Assembly: GCA_039931065.1 (NCBI GenBank)
Contig: JBDTSP010000016.1
Span: forward strand, 1 to 64,000
Direction of reading: 5' to 3'
DNA length: 64,000 nucleotides
Source: CADEED01 sp039931065
GTDB taxonomy: Bacteria > Pseudomonadota > Gammaproteobacteria > Steroidobacterales > Steroidobacteraceae
In this document: positions 6,068-13,293 of the stretch, one piece after another
How the letters are laid out: each line of letters starts with the position of its first letter
How positions within the stretch are numbered: position 1 is the stretch's first letter
Position numbers and translations under genes: made by a program
The notes under the pieces: model-generated
What the model saw: the letters and a program-made list of their open reading frames with translations, nothing else
Told to the model about the DNA's origin: nothing
Databases searched by the model: none

Positions 6068-6741
6068 ACGCGTCGAACCCGGCGGCTGACGATGCTTTTC
6101 GTCAGGCGATCGAAGCGGGTGACGCGCGTGCCGTTGCGGCGGCATTGCAGGCCGATCGCGCGCTCGCCAACCGCACGATCCGCTGGTACCTGAACCAGCC
6201 GAACGAATCCGACCCGCTGCACTTCGTTTGCGACTGTGTCGGCAACGGGTTGCTGACCAACGGCAGGGACGGCGAGATTGCCAAACTACTCGCTACACAC
6301 GGCGCGGCCATCAACGGCACCCAGGGCCGGGAGTCTCCGCTGATCGCTGCCGCGTCGCTGGGTGCGGGGCGCGTGGCAAAGGTGCTCATCGATGCTGGCG
6401 CGGATCTCGAAACCACATCCGTGTTCGGTGCGCGCGCATTGCACTGGGCGGCGTGGACTGGCGCCTCGGCGACCGTCGAGATGCTGCTCGAACACGGCGC
6501 CGAGACGGAAAAGAAGTGTTCCGGATTCGGGGCGACGCCGCTTTTCTGGGCGGTGCACGGGTATGGACCGAAAGGGCCTGAGAACAAGATCGGGCAGGTT
6601 GCCGCGGCGCGCGCGCTCATCAAGGCCGGCGCAAAGGTTGCGACGACGAACAAGTTTGGTGAAACGGCCATCGAGTTGGCGAAGCGTTGCGCCGCGCAGG
6701 ACATGCACGAGTTGCTCGCTTCATCCCCGAAGCTGGCATGA
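6064..6741 (+). CDS. Ankyrin-repeat protein
   Basis: The 225-residue protein has four to five ankyrin repeats from about residue 60 to the end, recognisable by ESPLIAAASLGAGRVAKVLIDAGADLE, ALHWAAWTGASATVEMLLEHGAE, ATPLFWAVHG and GETAIELAKRC. Ankyrin repeats bind partner proteins. No enzymatic domain or signal peptide is visible. The start is TTG at 6064, inside the stop of the thioesterase gene, which implies translational coupling. The next gene starts with an ATGA overlap. The partner is unknown. Confidence 0.8.
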   Translation: MNASNPAADDAFRQAIEAGDARAVAAALQADRALANRTIRWYLNQPNESDPLHFVCDCVGNGLLTNGRDGEIAKLLATHGAAINGTQGRESPLIAAASLGAGRVAKVLIDAGADLETTSVFGARALHWAAWTGASATVEMLLEHGAETEKKCSGFGATPLFWAVHGYGPKGPENKIGQVAAARALIKAGAKVATTNKFGETAIELAKRCAAQDMHELLASSPKLA

Positions 6742-7226
6742 ATCGCCAGCCGGTAGATTTCAAACTGAACCAGGTCGAGGACGTGCAGTTGGTTGCGCTT
6801 GCGCGTGAACTGTTTCGTGAATATTCCGAAGCTATTGGCACCGACCTCGAGTACCAGGGTTTTTCCGCGGAACTCGCCTCGCTTCCGGCGCCATATGCGC
6901 CACCAGCGGGCGCATTGCTGATCGCACAGGACGCGGCGCGCGTGGCGGGCTGCGTCGCGATGCGGCGCCTCGACGACAACACCTGCGAGATGAAGCGCCT
7001 GTACGTGCGGTCGGAATACCGCGGCACAGGCCTCGGCAGGATGCTGGTCGAGGCGGTCATAAACGCGGCGCGCCAAACGAATTATCGCGAGCTGCGTCTC
7101 GACACTTTGCCGAGCATGGTGTCCGCGCAATCGTTGTACCGACGGCTCGGGTTCTTCGAGATTCATCCGTACGGCGAAAAATATCTTCCAGGCACGCGTT
7201 TCTATTCCCTAACATTGGTTGGATGA
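6738..7226 (+). CDS. GNAT-family N-acetyltransferase
   Basis: The 162-residue protein has a standard GNAT fold: the LYVRSEYRGTGLGRMLVEAV segment is the acetyl-CoA pyrophosphate-binding motif (RGTGLG at about residues 95-100). It is followed by LRLDTLPSMVSAQSLYRRLGFFEI, the family's C-terminal pattern. The ATG at 6738 overlaps the preceding stop (ATGA) and was chosen over an upstream in-frame start inside the ankyrin gene. The acceptor substrate cannot be predicted. Its stop overlaps the next gene's start. Confidence 0.82.
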   Translation: MNRQPVDFKLNQVEDVQLVALARELFREYSEAIGTDLEYQGFSAELASLPAPYAPPAGALLIAQDAARVAGCVAMRRLDDNTCEMKRLYVRSEYRGTGLGRMLVEAVINAARQTNYRELRLDTLPSMVSAQSLYRRLGFFEIHPYGEKYLPGTRFYSLTLVG

Positions 7227-7543
7227 AAATCTTCTTCGCCATCCTGGCGATCGCCGGCGCGATCATTCCTTACTCGCAGTTCGTTCCGTGGGTCGCCGAG
7301 CATGGGCTCGACCTAAAGGGCTTCGCAGTCGAGTTGTTCTCGACGAGAATCGGCGCGTTCTTCGGATTGGACGTGTTGATCTCGGCCGTCGTGCTGCTGG
7401 TTTTCATCGGCTGGGAAGGGCGGCGCGCAAACATGACGAAACTGTGGATGCCGGTTGCGGCGACGTTGCTGGTTGGAGTTTCATGTGGGTTGCCGCTGTT
7501 CCTGTTCATGCGGGAACGCGAATTGGACCAAGAGGGGAAATGA
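7223..7543 (+). CDS. DUF2834-family membrane protein
   Basis: This is a 106-residue protein with three hydrophobic segments (IFFAILAIAGAIIPYSQF, FFGLDVLISAVVLLVFIGW, LWMPVAATLLVGVSCGLPLFLF). The arrangement, with FFGLDVLIS in the middle, matches the small DUF2834 family of inner-membrane proteins. The function is unknown. The start overlaps the preceding GNAT stop by 4 bp. Charged residues lie between segments 2 and 3 (GWEGRRANMTK) and at the C terminus. Confidence 0.75.
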   Translation: MKIFFAILAIAGAIIPYSQFVPWVAEHGLDLKGFAVELFSTRIGAFFGLDVLISAVVLLVFIGWEGRRANMTKLWMPVAATLLVGVSCGLPLFLFMRERELDQEGK

Positions 7544-7544
7544 C

Positions 7545-7988
7545 ATGACGGGTACTGTTCATTTACATCGTGTGCTGCGTACCAAACCCGAAAAGGTCTA
7601 CAAGGCCTTCCTGAATGCCGACGCGTTGGCCATGTGGCTGCCGCCGTTCGGGTTCACCTGCACGGTCCATCATCTCGACGCAAAAGTGGGTGGCACGTTC
7701 AAGATGTCGTTCCACAACTTCTCGAGCGGCAATGGGCATTCCTTCGGCGGCGAATATCTCGAGCTCGTCCCGGGCGCGTTGATCCGCTACAGCGACAAGT
7801 TCGACGATGCGAATCTGCCGGGCGAAATGCGCGTGACGGTTTCGCTGCGGGCGGTTTCCTGCGGTACGGACGTATCGATCGTCCAGGAAGGAATTCCAGA
7901 CGCTATTCCGACCGAGATGTGTTACCTCGGGTGGCAGGAATCGCTGGTGCAGCTCGCGCACCTGGTAGAACCCGACATCCCGGGCTGA
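7545..7988 (+). CDS. SRPBCC (AHSA1-like) protein
   Basis: The 147-residue protein begins HLHRVLRTKPEKVYKAFLNADALAMWLPPFGFT, the classic start of activator-of-Hsp90-homologue/START-like proteins. It continues with VGGTFKMSFHNF and ends LGWQESLVQLAHLVE, the long C-terminal helix that closes the hydrophobic cavity. Such proteins bind small hydrophobic ligands or act as stress-related factors. The ligand here is unknown. The ATG at 7545 follows GAGGGGA. It starts 1 bp after the previous stop, in the same operon. Confidence 0.82.
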   Translation: MTGTVHLHRVLRTKPEKVYKAFLNADALAMWLPPFGFTCTVHHLDAKVGGTFKMSFHNFSSGNGHSFGGEYLELVPGALIRYSDKFDDANLPGEMRVTVSLRAVSCGTDVSIVQEGIPDAIPTEMCYLGWQESLVQLAHLVEPDIPG

Positions 7989-7990
7989 AC

Positions 7991-8503
7991 ATGATCGCGA
8001 TTCGCGCAGCCGAGCCACGGGATCTCGAGATGGTGTTCGAGATCATCAACGACTCGGCACGCGCATACAAAGGCGTGATCCCCGACTCGGCCTGGCATGA
8101 GCCCTACATGCCGATGGATCACCTGCAATCCGAAATCGCCAAAGGCGTGAGCTTCCATTGTTGCGACTACGACGGCCGCACGATGGGTGTGATGGGGGTC
8201 CAGGATGTGAAAGACGTGACGCTCGTCCGTCATGCGTACGTTCGCACCGAGAGCCGCTCGCAGGGCATCGGGCGCGCGCTGCTCGAGTCGGTGACCAGAT
8301 TGACACCGCGACCCGTGTTGATCGGCGCATGGCGGGCCGCGAGCTGGGCTATCCAGTTCTACCAGAAGAACGGATTCACACTGCTCGATGAAACGGAGAA
8401 GACTCGCGTCCTCAAGACGTACTGGACGATCTCGGACTTCCAGGTGCAGGAATCGGTGGTGCTCGCGAACCGGCGCTGGATGGAGCGGGCGGTCACGGAG
8501 TGA
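7991..8503 (+). CDS. GNAT-family N-acetyltransferase
   Basis: The 170-residue protein has IRAAEPRDLEMVFEIINDSA at the start and the acetyl-CoA motif RTESRSQGIGRALLESV (SQGIGRA) in the middle. AIQFYQKNGFTLLDE near the end is the usual GNAT beta6/beta7 region. It resembles PhnO/RimI-like small-molecule acetyltransferases; the substrate is not evident. The ATG at 7991 lies 2 bp after the preceding stop. The stop TGA at 8501-8503 shares its last base with the start codon of the next gene. Confidence 0.82.
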   Translation: MIAIRAAEPRDLEMVFEIINDSARAYKGVIPDSAWHEPYMPMDHLQSEIAKGVSFHCCDYDGRTMGVMGVQDVKDVTLVRHAYVRTESRSQGIGRALLESVTRLTPRPVLIGAWRAASWAIQFYQKNGFTLLDETEKTRVLKTYWTISDFQVQESVVLANRRWMERAVTE

Positions 8504-9024
8504 TGGATCACACGCGTCTCGATTGTGGAACCTGCATCGTGCGAAGCTGGTCGCCCGACGACCGGCCATCGCTGCTGCGCTTCGCGAACAACCGCAACGT
8601 CTGGCGCAATCTCACGCATCGCTTTCCGCATCCGTATACCGACGCGGACGCGGATTCCTGGTTCTCGAAGCTCGCCGTCAATGCGGGCCGGACCCACTGG
8701 GCGATCGAAGTGGATGGGCTCGCCGTCGGCGGAATCGGCACCGACCCCGGTGAGGGTGTGTATGCGAAGAGCGCGCGGTTCGGCTACTGGTTAGGCGAAC
8801 CGTACTGGGGCCGCGGCATCATGACCGCCGCGGTGCACGGTACGGTCGAGCACATCTTTGGCCATTTCGATCTCGTGCGCCTGGAGGCGCCGGTGTTCGA
8901 ATGGAATCCACCGTCGATGCGGGTGCTCGAGAAATGCGGTTTCATCCGCGAAGGGGTGCTGCGCAAGAGCATCGAGAAGGACGGCCAGACCATCGACGCA
9001 GTGTTGTACGCGCGCCTGCGCTGA
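8503..9024 (+). CDS. GNAT-family N-acetyltransferase, RimJ/RimL type
   Basis: The 173-residue protein is of the RimJ/RimL type: IVRSWSPDDRPSLLRFANNRNVWRNLTHRFPHPYT at the N terminus, FGYWLGEPYWGRGIMTAAV as cofactor-binding motif (WGRGIMT), then LEAPVFEWNPPSMRVLEKCGF and REGVLRKSIEKDG. Members acetylate protein N termini, amines or antibiotics. The substrate is unknown. The ATG at 8503 overlaps the previous TGA; a GTG one codon earlier is an alternative. It is the last gene of the operon. Confidence 0.82.
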   Translation: MDHTRLDCGTCIVRSWSPDDRPSLLRFANNRNVWRNLTHRFPHPYTDADADSWFSKLAVNAGRTHWAIEVDGLAVGGIGTDPGEGVYAKSARFGYWLGEPYWGRGIMTAAVHGTVEHIFGHFDLVRLEAPVFEWNPPSMRVLEKCGFIREGVLRKSIEKDGQTIDAVLYARLR

Positions 9025-9146
9025 GTTGTGTGGTACCACGTCGGAACTGCCCGACGCTTGTGCGGGCGCCGGGACCCTCTGCACCGCACTGAAGCAGACG
9101 CATCGGGCCGGGTGCCCGGCTGGCCAATCTTCGTGATTTGGCGGGC

Positions 9147-9162
9147 TGGCACAACGGTTGCA
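9147..9162 (+). promoter_or_regulatory. Sigma-54-type -24/-12 promoter of the nirB operon
   Basis: TGGCAC at 9147-9152, five bases, then TTGCA at 9158-9162 match the sigma-54 consensus with GG and GC 10 bp apart. Transcription would start near 9174, leaving about 29 bp of leader. Nitrogen-controlled sigma-54 promoters need an activator such as NtrC. A TGCACC half-site at 9080-9085 is a weak candidate. The promoter class is read directly from the sequence; its regulation is inferred. Confidence 0.75.
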
Positions 9163-9202
9163 AATCCGACTCATTGCTCAAGCGGACGAGGGCGAGAAGG
9201 CA

Positions 9203-11740
9203 ATGGCAAAACGCGTCGTCGTGGTCGGGCACGGCATGGTCGGTCAGCGATTTCTGGAATCGTTGACGCAGGATTCACCCACTGACTTTGCGATCACCAT
9301 GCTCGCGGAAGAACCGCGGCTGGCTTACGACCGCGTCAACCTGACCAAATACTTCAGCGGTTCGAGCGCCTCCGACCTCACGCTCACGACCCGCGAGTTC
9401 TTCGACAAGAACGGGATCGAGCTTCATTCCGGCGATCCGGTGGCATCGATCGATCGTACCGGTAAACGCGTCATCACGAAGAGCGGTGCGGAATACGAGT
9501 ACGACGTGCTCATCCTCGCGACGGGCTCGAGTCCGTTCGTGCCGCCGATCCCCGGACGCGATCGCCCCGGTGTGTTCGTCTATCGAACCATCGAGGATCT
9601 CGAAGCGATCAGCGAAGCCGGCAAGAATTCCACGCGCGGCGTGGTCATCGGTGGCGGGCTGCTCGGTCTCGAGGCGGCGAAGGCGCTGAAGGACCTGGGC
9701 CTCACTACCAACGTGGTCGAGTTCGCGCCAAGGCTCATGGCAGTGCAGGTGGATGAGGGCGGCGGCGGGCTGCTGCGTACGCGCATCGAAGGCCTCGGAG
9801 TCGCGGTCCACACGGGCAAGAACACGACGCGCATCGAAGATGGCGAAACCGCGCGGCATCGCATGCATTTCGCGGATGGCGGCACCCTCGAGACCGACGT
9901 CGTGGTCATCTCCGCCGGCATCCGCCCGCGCGACGAGCTGGCACGCGCCTGCGGAATCGACGTCGCGCCGCGGGGCGGCATTGTCATCAATGGCGACTGC
10001 CGCACCTCGGACGAATTCATCTATGCCATCGGCGAGTGCGCCGCGCACGAGGGCCGCGTGTTCGGTCTCGTCGCGCCCGGTTACCAGATGGCGCGCGTCG
10101 CAGCGTCGCGTGTGCTCGGCGTGGAAGGAGAAACCTTCGCCGGTGCGGACATGAGCACCAAGCTCAAGCTGCTGGGCGTCGAAGTCGGTTCCATCGGCGA
10201 TGCTCATGCGGCGACCGCGGGTGCGCGCGTCTACTCGTTCTTCGATCAACGGCGCGAGGTCTACAAGAAGCTCGTGGTCTCTGCTTGCGGCAAGCAGCTG
10301 ATCGGCGCGGTACTGGTGGGCGACACGTCCGACTACTCGATGTGGCACCAGATCGTCAGCAATGCGATGCCGCTGCCCGAGAATCCCGAGACCATGCTAT
10401 TTCCCGCAGCGGCGGCCAGTGCGGGTGCACCCCCGACCAACGCGCTGGCCGCGCTGCCTTTGACCGCGCAGGTCTGTTCCTGCAACAACGTGTCGAAAGG
10501 CGGCTTGTGCGCGGCGATCGAAGCCGGCTGCACCACCGTCGGCGCGATCAAGACGAAAACCAAGGCCGGCACCACCTGCGGTGGCTGTACGCCGCTGGTC
10601 ACGCAGATCCTCAACGCGGAACTGCGCAAACGCGGCGTCAATGTCAACACGTCGATGTGCGAGCACTTTCCGTACACGCGCCAGCAGTTGTTCCACCTGG
10701 TGCGGATCGGCGAGCTCAAGGCATTCGAGGACGTGCTCGCCAGACACGGCAAGGGTCTCGGCTGCGACATCTGCAAGCCCGCGGTCGCCTCGATCATGGC
10801 GTCCTGCTGGAACGAGTTCGTGCTGAAGAAGCGCCATGCGCCGCTGCAGGACACCAACGACTACTTCCTCGCCAACATGCAGAAGGACGGCACCTATTCC
10901 GTCGTCCCCAGGGTGCCGGGTGGGGAGATCACGCCCGACAAGTTGATCGTCATCGGCGCGGTGGCGAAGAAATACGGCCTGTACACCAAGATCACCGGCG
11001 GCCAGCGCATCGACATGTTCGGCGCTCAGGTGCATCAGCTGCCGCAGATCTGGCGCGAGTTGATCGATGCCGGTTTCGAATCCGGTCACGCCTATGGAAA
11101 GGCGCTGCGCACGGTCAAGAGTTGCGTCGGTTCGACCTGGTGCCGTTACGGCGTGCAGGACAGCGTCGGTCTCGCGATCGATCTGGAGAATCGCTACAAG
11201 GGCCTGCGCGCGCCTCACAAGATCAAGTTCGCGGTCTCGGGCTGCACGCGTGAGTGCGCCGAGGCGCAGAGCAAGGACGTCGGCGTCATCGCGACCGAAG
11301 GTGGCTGGAACCTGTATGTCTCCGGCAACGGCGGCATGAAGCCGCGCCACGCGGACCTGCTGGCGCGCGACCTCGATACCGCCACTCTCGTCAAATACAT
11401 CGATCGTTATCTGATGTTCTACATCCGCACGGGCGATCGCCTGCAGCGCACCTCCACCTGGCTGGAGAATCTCGAGGGCGGCATCGAATACGTGCGCAAG
11501 GTTGTTTGTGAGGATTCCCTGGGGATCGCCGCGGAACTCGAGGCAGACATGGCGCGCGTCATCGGCAACTATGCCTGCGAATGGAAGGCGGCCATCGAAG
11601 ACCCCGCGACGCTCAAGCGTTTCCGGCACTTCGTGAACGTAGATTCAGGCGACAAGAATGTGTTGTTCGTCGAGGAGCGCGGGCAGATCCGTCCGGCCAC
11701 CGAAGCCGAGCGCGCCAAGGCCGCCGAGGTGGCGGCGTGA
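9203..11740 (+). CDS. nirB: Nitrite reductase large subunit NirB (assimilatory, NAD(P)H)
   Basis: The 845-residue protein reduces nitrite to ammonium with NAD(P)H in the cytoplasm. Domains in order: FAD/NAD oxidoreductase (VVVVGHGMVG at residue 5; second Rossmann motif GGGLLGLEAA near 151), [2Fe-2S] BFD-like domain with the four Cys of CSC and TTCGGC around 424-460, a second Cys-containing BFD-like segment (SMCEHFP to GCDICKP), and the siroheme/[4Fe-4S] domain with Cys641, Cys647, Cys681 and Cys685. The length matches E. coli NirB. The start was set at the ATG at 9203 after GAGAAGG, because the longer open frame would begin inside the -12 promoter element. Its stop overlaps the next gene. Confidence 0.95.
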   Translation: MAKRVVVVGHGMVGQRFLESLTQDSPTDFAITMLAEEPRLAYDRVNLTKYFSGSSASDLTLTTREFFDKNGIELHSGDPVASIDRTGKRVITKSGAEYEYDVLILATGSSPFVPPIPGRDRPGVFVYRTIEDLEAISEAGKNSTRGVVIGGGLLGLEAAKALKDLGLTTNVVEFAPRLMAVQVDEGGGGLLRTRIEGLGVAVHTGKNTTRIEDGETARHRMHFADGGTLETDVVVISAGIRPRDELARACGIDVAPRGGIVINGDCRTSDEFIYAIGECAAHEGRVFGLVAPGYQMARVAASRVLGVEGETFAGADMSTKLKLLGVEVGSIGDAHAATAGARVYSFFDQRREVYKKLVVSACGKQLIGAVLVGDTSDYSMWHQIVSNAMPLPENPETMLFPAAAASAGAPPTNALAALPLTAQVCSCNNVSKGGLCAAIEAGCTTVGAIKTKTKAGTTCGGCTPLVTQILNAELRKRGVNVNTSMCEHFPYTRQQLFHLVRIGELKAFEDVLARHGKGLGCDICKPAVASIMASCWNEFVLKKRHAPLQDTNDYFLANMQKDGTYSVVPRVPGGEITPDKLIVIGAVAKKYGLYTKITGGQRIDMFGAQVHQLPQIWRELIDAGFESGHAYGKALRTVKSCVGSTWCRYGVQDSVGLAIDLENRYKGLRAPHKIKFAVSGCTRECAEAQSKDVGVIATEGGWNLYVSGNGGMKPRHADLLARDLDTATLVKYIDRYLMFYIRTGDRLQRTSTWLENLEGGIEYVRKVVCEDSLGIAAELEADMARVIGNYACEWKAAIEDPATLKRFRHFVNVDSGDKNVLFVEERGQIRPATEAERAKAAEVAA

Positions 11741-13290
11741 GTCCAGCCGAAGCCGAGCGTTGGCAGAGTGTTTGCGCGGTCGACGACCTGGTCGAAGGGA
11801 CGGGTGTCTGCGCGCTGCTGAGCGGCCGGCAGATCGCCGTGTTCCAGGTGGAAGGGCAGGTATATGCGCTCGACAACTTCGACCCGGGCAGCCGCGCGAA
11901 CGTGTTGTCGCGGGGCCTGACCGGCGATCTGCTGAACGAGCGCGTGGTCGCATCGCCTATCTACAAGCATCATTTTGCGCTGTCGAGCGGCCGCTGCGTC
12001 GAAGACCCGACGTTCAGCGTCAGCGCCTACGCAACGCGAGTGGTCGACGGGCTCGTGCAGGTCGAAGCTCCCCGCGAGGTGCGGCGCACGCGCCTGGTGG
12101 TGGCAGGTAATGGCATGGCGGGCATGCGCACCGTCGAGGAACTGCTGCGGCTCGGCGTGGCGGATCGCTTCCAGATCACCGTGTTCGGCGCGGAGCCGCG
12201 CGGCAATTACAACCGGATTCTCCTGTCGCCCGTGTTGTCGGGCGAGCAGCAGGCGGACGACATCATGCTGCACCGGCCCGGCTGGTACACGCGGCGCGGC
12301 ATCACGCTGCGCTCCGGCGACCCGATCGTCGAGGTCGACCGCAAGCGGCGCATTGTGCGTTCGCGCAGCGGCATCATCGCGCCTTATGACCGGTTGCTGA
12401 TCGCCACGGGCTCGGACCCGATCGTGTTGCCGCTGCCCGGCAAGGATCTGCACGGCGTCGTCACCTTCCGCGATCTGGATGATGTCAACAAGATGCTCGA
12501 GCGCGCCGGTAACGACCGGCGTGCGGTGGTGATCGGCGGCGGATTGTTAGGCCTGGAAGCGGCGCACGGTCTGTCGCTGCGCGGCATGCACGTCACGGTG
12601 GTCCACCTGATGGACACGTTGATGGAGCGGCAGCTCGACGCGCCGGCCGGCGCGCTGCTGAAAGCGGCGCTCGAGAAACGCGGCATTGAATTCCGCATGC
12701 GCGCGAGGACTCAAGCCATCGTCGGGCCCGACAGGGTCACGGCGGTGGAGTTCGAGAACGGCGAAACCGTGCCCGCGGATCTGGTGGTCATGGCCGTCGG
12801 CGTGCGTCCGAACATGGAGCTCGCCAAGCGCGCCTATCTGGCCTGCGACCGCGGCATCCTGGTCGACGACACCCTGCAGACCTACGACCCTTCTATCTAC
12901 GCCGTGGGCGAATGCGTGCAGCACCGGCGCCAGACTTTCGGCCTGGTGGCGCCGCTGTGGGAGCAGGCGCGCATCTGCGCACAGCACATCGCCGAAATCG
13001 GCGTGTCGCGGTTCTCCGGCGCCATCAACGCAACCCAGCTCAAGGTTTCCGGCATCGAAGTCTTTTCCGCCGGCGATTTCTCGGAGCACCCCGATCGCGA
13101 ATCGGTGGTGCTCTCGGACAAGCGCCGTGGCATCTACAAACGCGTGGTGATCGAGAACAACAAGGTCTGTGGCGCGGTGTTGTTCGGCGATGTCCGCGAG
13201 GCCACGAAACTGCGCGAATTGATCGCCGACCGCACCGACATCGGCGCGATCCGCGATCAGCTGCTGTTCGATTCGCCGGCCGCAGCCTAG
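11737..13290 (+). CDS. nirD: NirD-like domain fused to an FAD/NAD(P) oxidoreductase
   Basis: The 517-residue protein joins two modules. Residues 1 to about 110 form a NirD-type Rieske-fold domain (VYALDNFDPGSRANVLSRGL, then ASPIYKHHFAL) without the Cys/His cluster ligands, as in NirD small subunits. From about residue 118 (LVVAGNGMAG) follows a complete pyridine-nucleotide oxidoreductase with a second Rossmann motif (VVIGGGLLGLEAAHGL near 262) and the FAD-binding end IYAVGECVQH. It probably combines the nitrite reductase small subunit with an NADH dehydrogenase that feeds the nitrate reductase downstream. That electron route is inferred. The start is GTG at 11737, overlapping the nirB stop. 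Confidence 0.85.
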   Translation: MSPAEAERWQSVCAVDDLVEGTGVCALLSGRQIAVFQVEGQVYALDNFDPGSRANVLSRGLTGDLLNERVVASPIYKHHFALSSGRCVEDPTFSVSAYATRVVDGLVQVEAPREVRRTRLVVAGNGMAGMRTVEELLRLGVADRFQITVFGAEPRGNYNRILLSPVLSGEQQADDIMLHRPGWYTRRGITLRSGDPIVEVDRKRRIVRSRSGIIAPYDRLLIATGSDPIVLPLPGKDLHGVVTFRDLDDVNKMLERAGNDRRAVVIGGGLLGLEAAHGLSLRGMHVTVVHLMDTLMERQLDAPAGALLKAALEKRGIEFRMRARTQAIVGPDRVTAVEFENGETVPADLVVMAVGVRPNMELAKRAYLACDRGILVDDTLQTYDPSIYAVGECVQHRRQTFGLVAPLWEQARICAQHIAEIGVSRFSGAINATQLKVSGIEVFSAGDFSEHPDRESVVLSDKRRGIYKRVVIENNKVCGAVLFGDVREATKLRELIADRTDIGAIRDQLLFDSPAAA

Positions 13291-13293
13291 CCG

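Noticed and set aside
9158..9202. Upstream TTG start for nirB
   Set aside because: It lies inside the -12 promoter element, so it would precede the transcript start.
11737..12060. A Rieske [2Fe-2S] cluster in the NirD-like domain
   Set aside because: The Cys-x-His and Cys-x-x-His ligand pairs are missing; the domain has the cluster-free NirD form.
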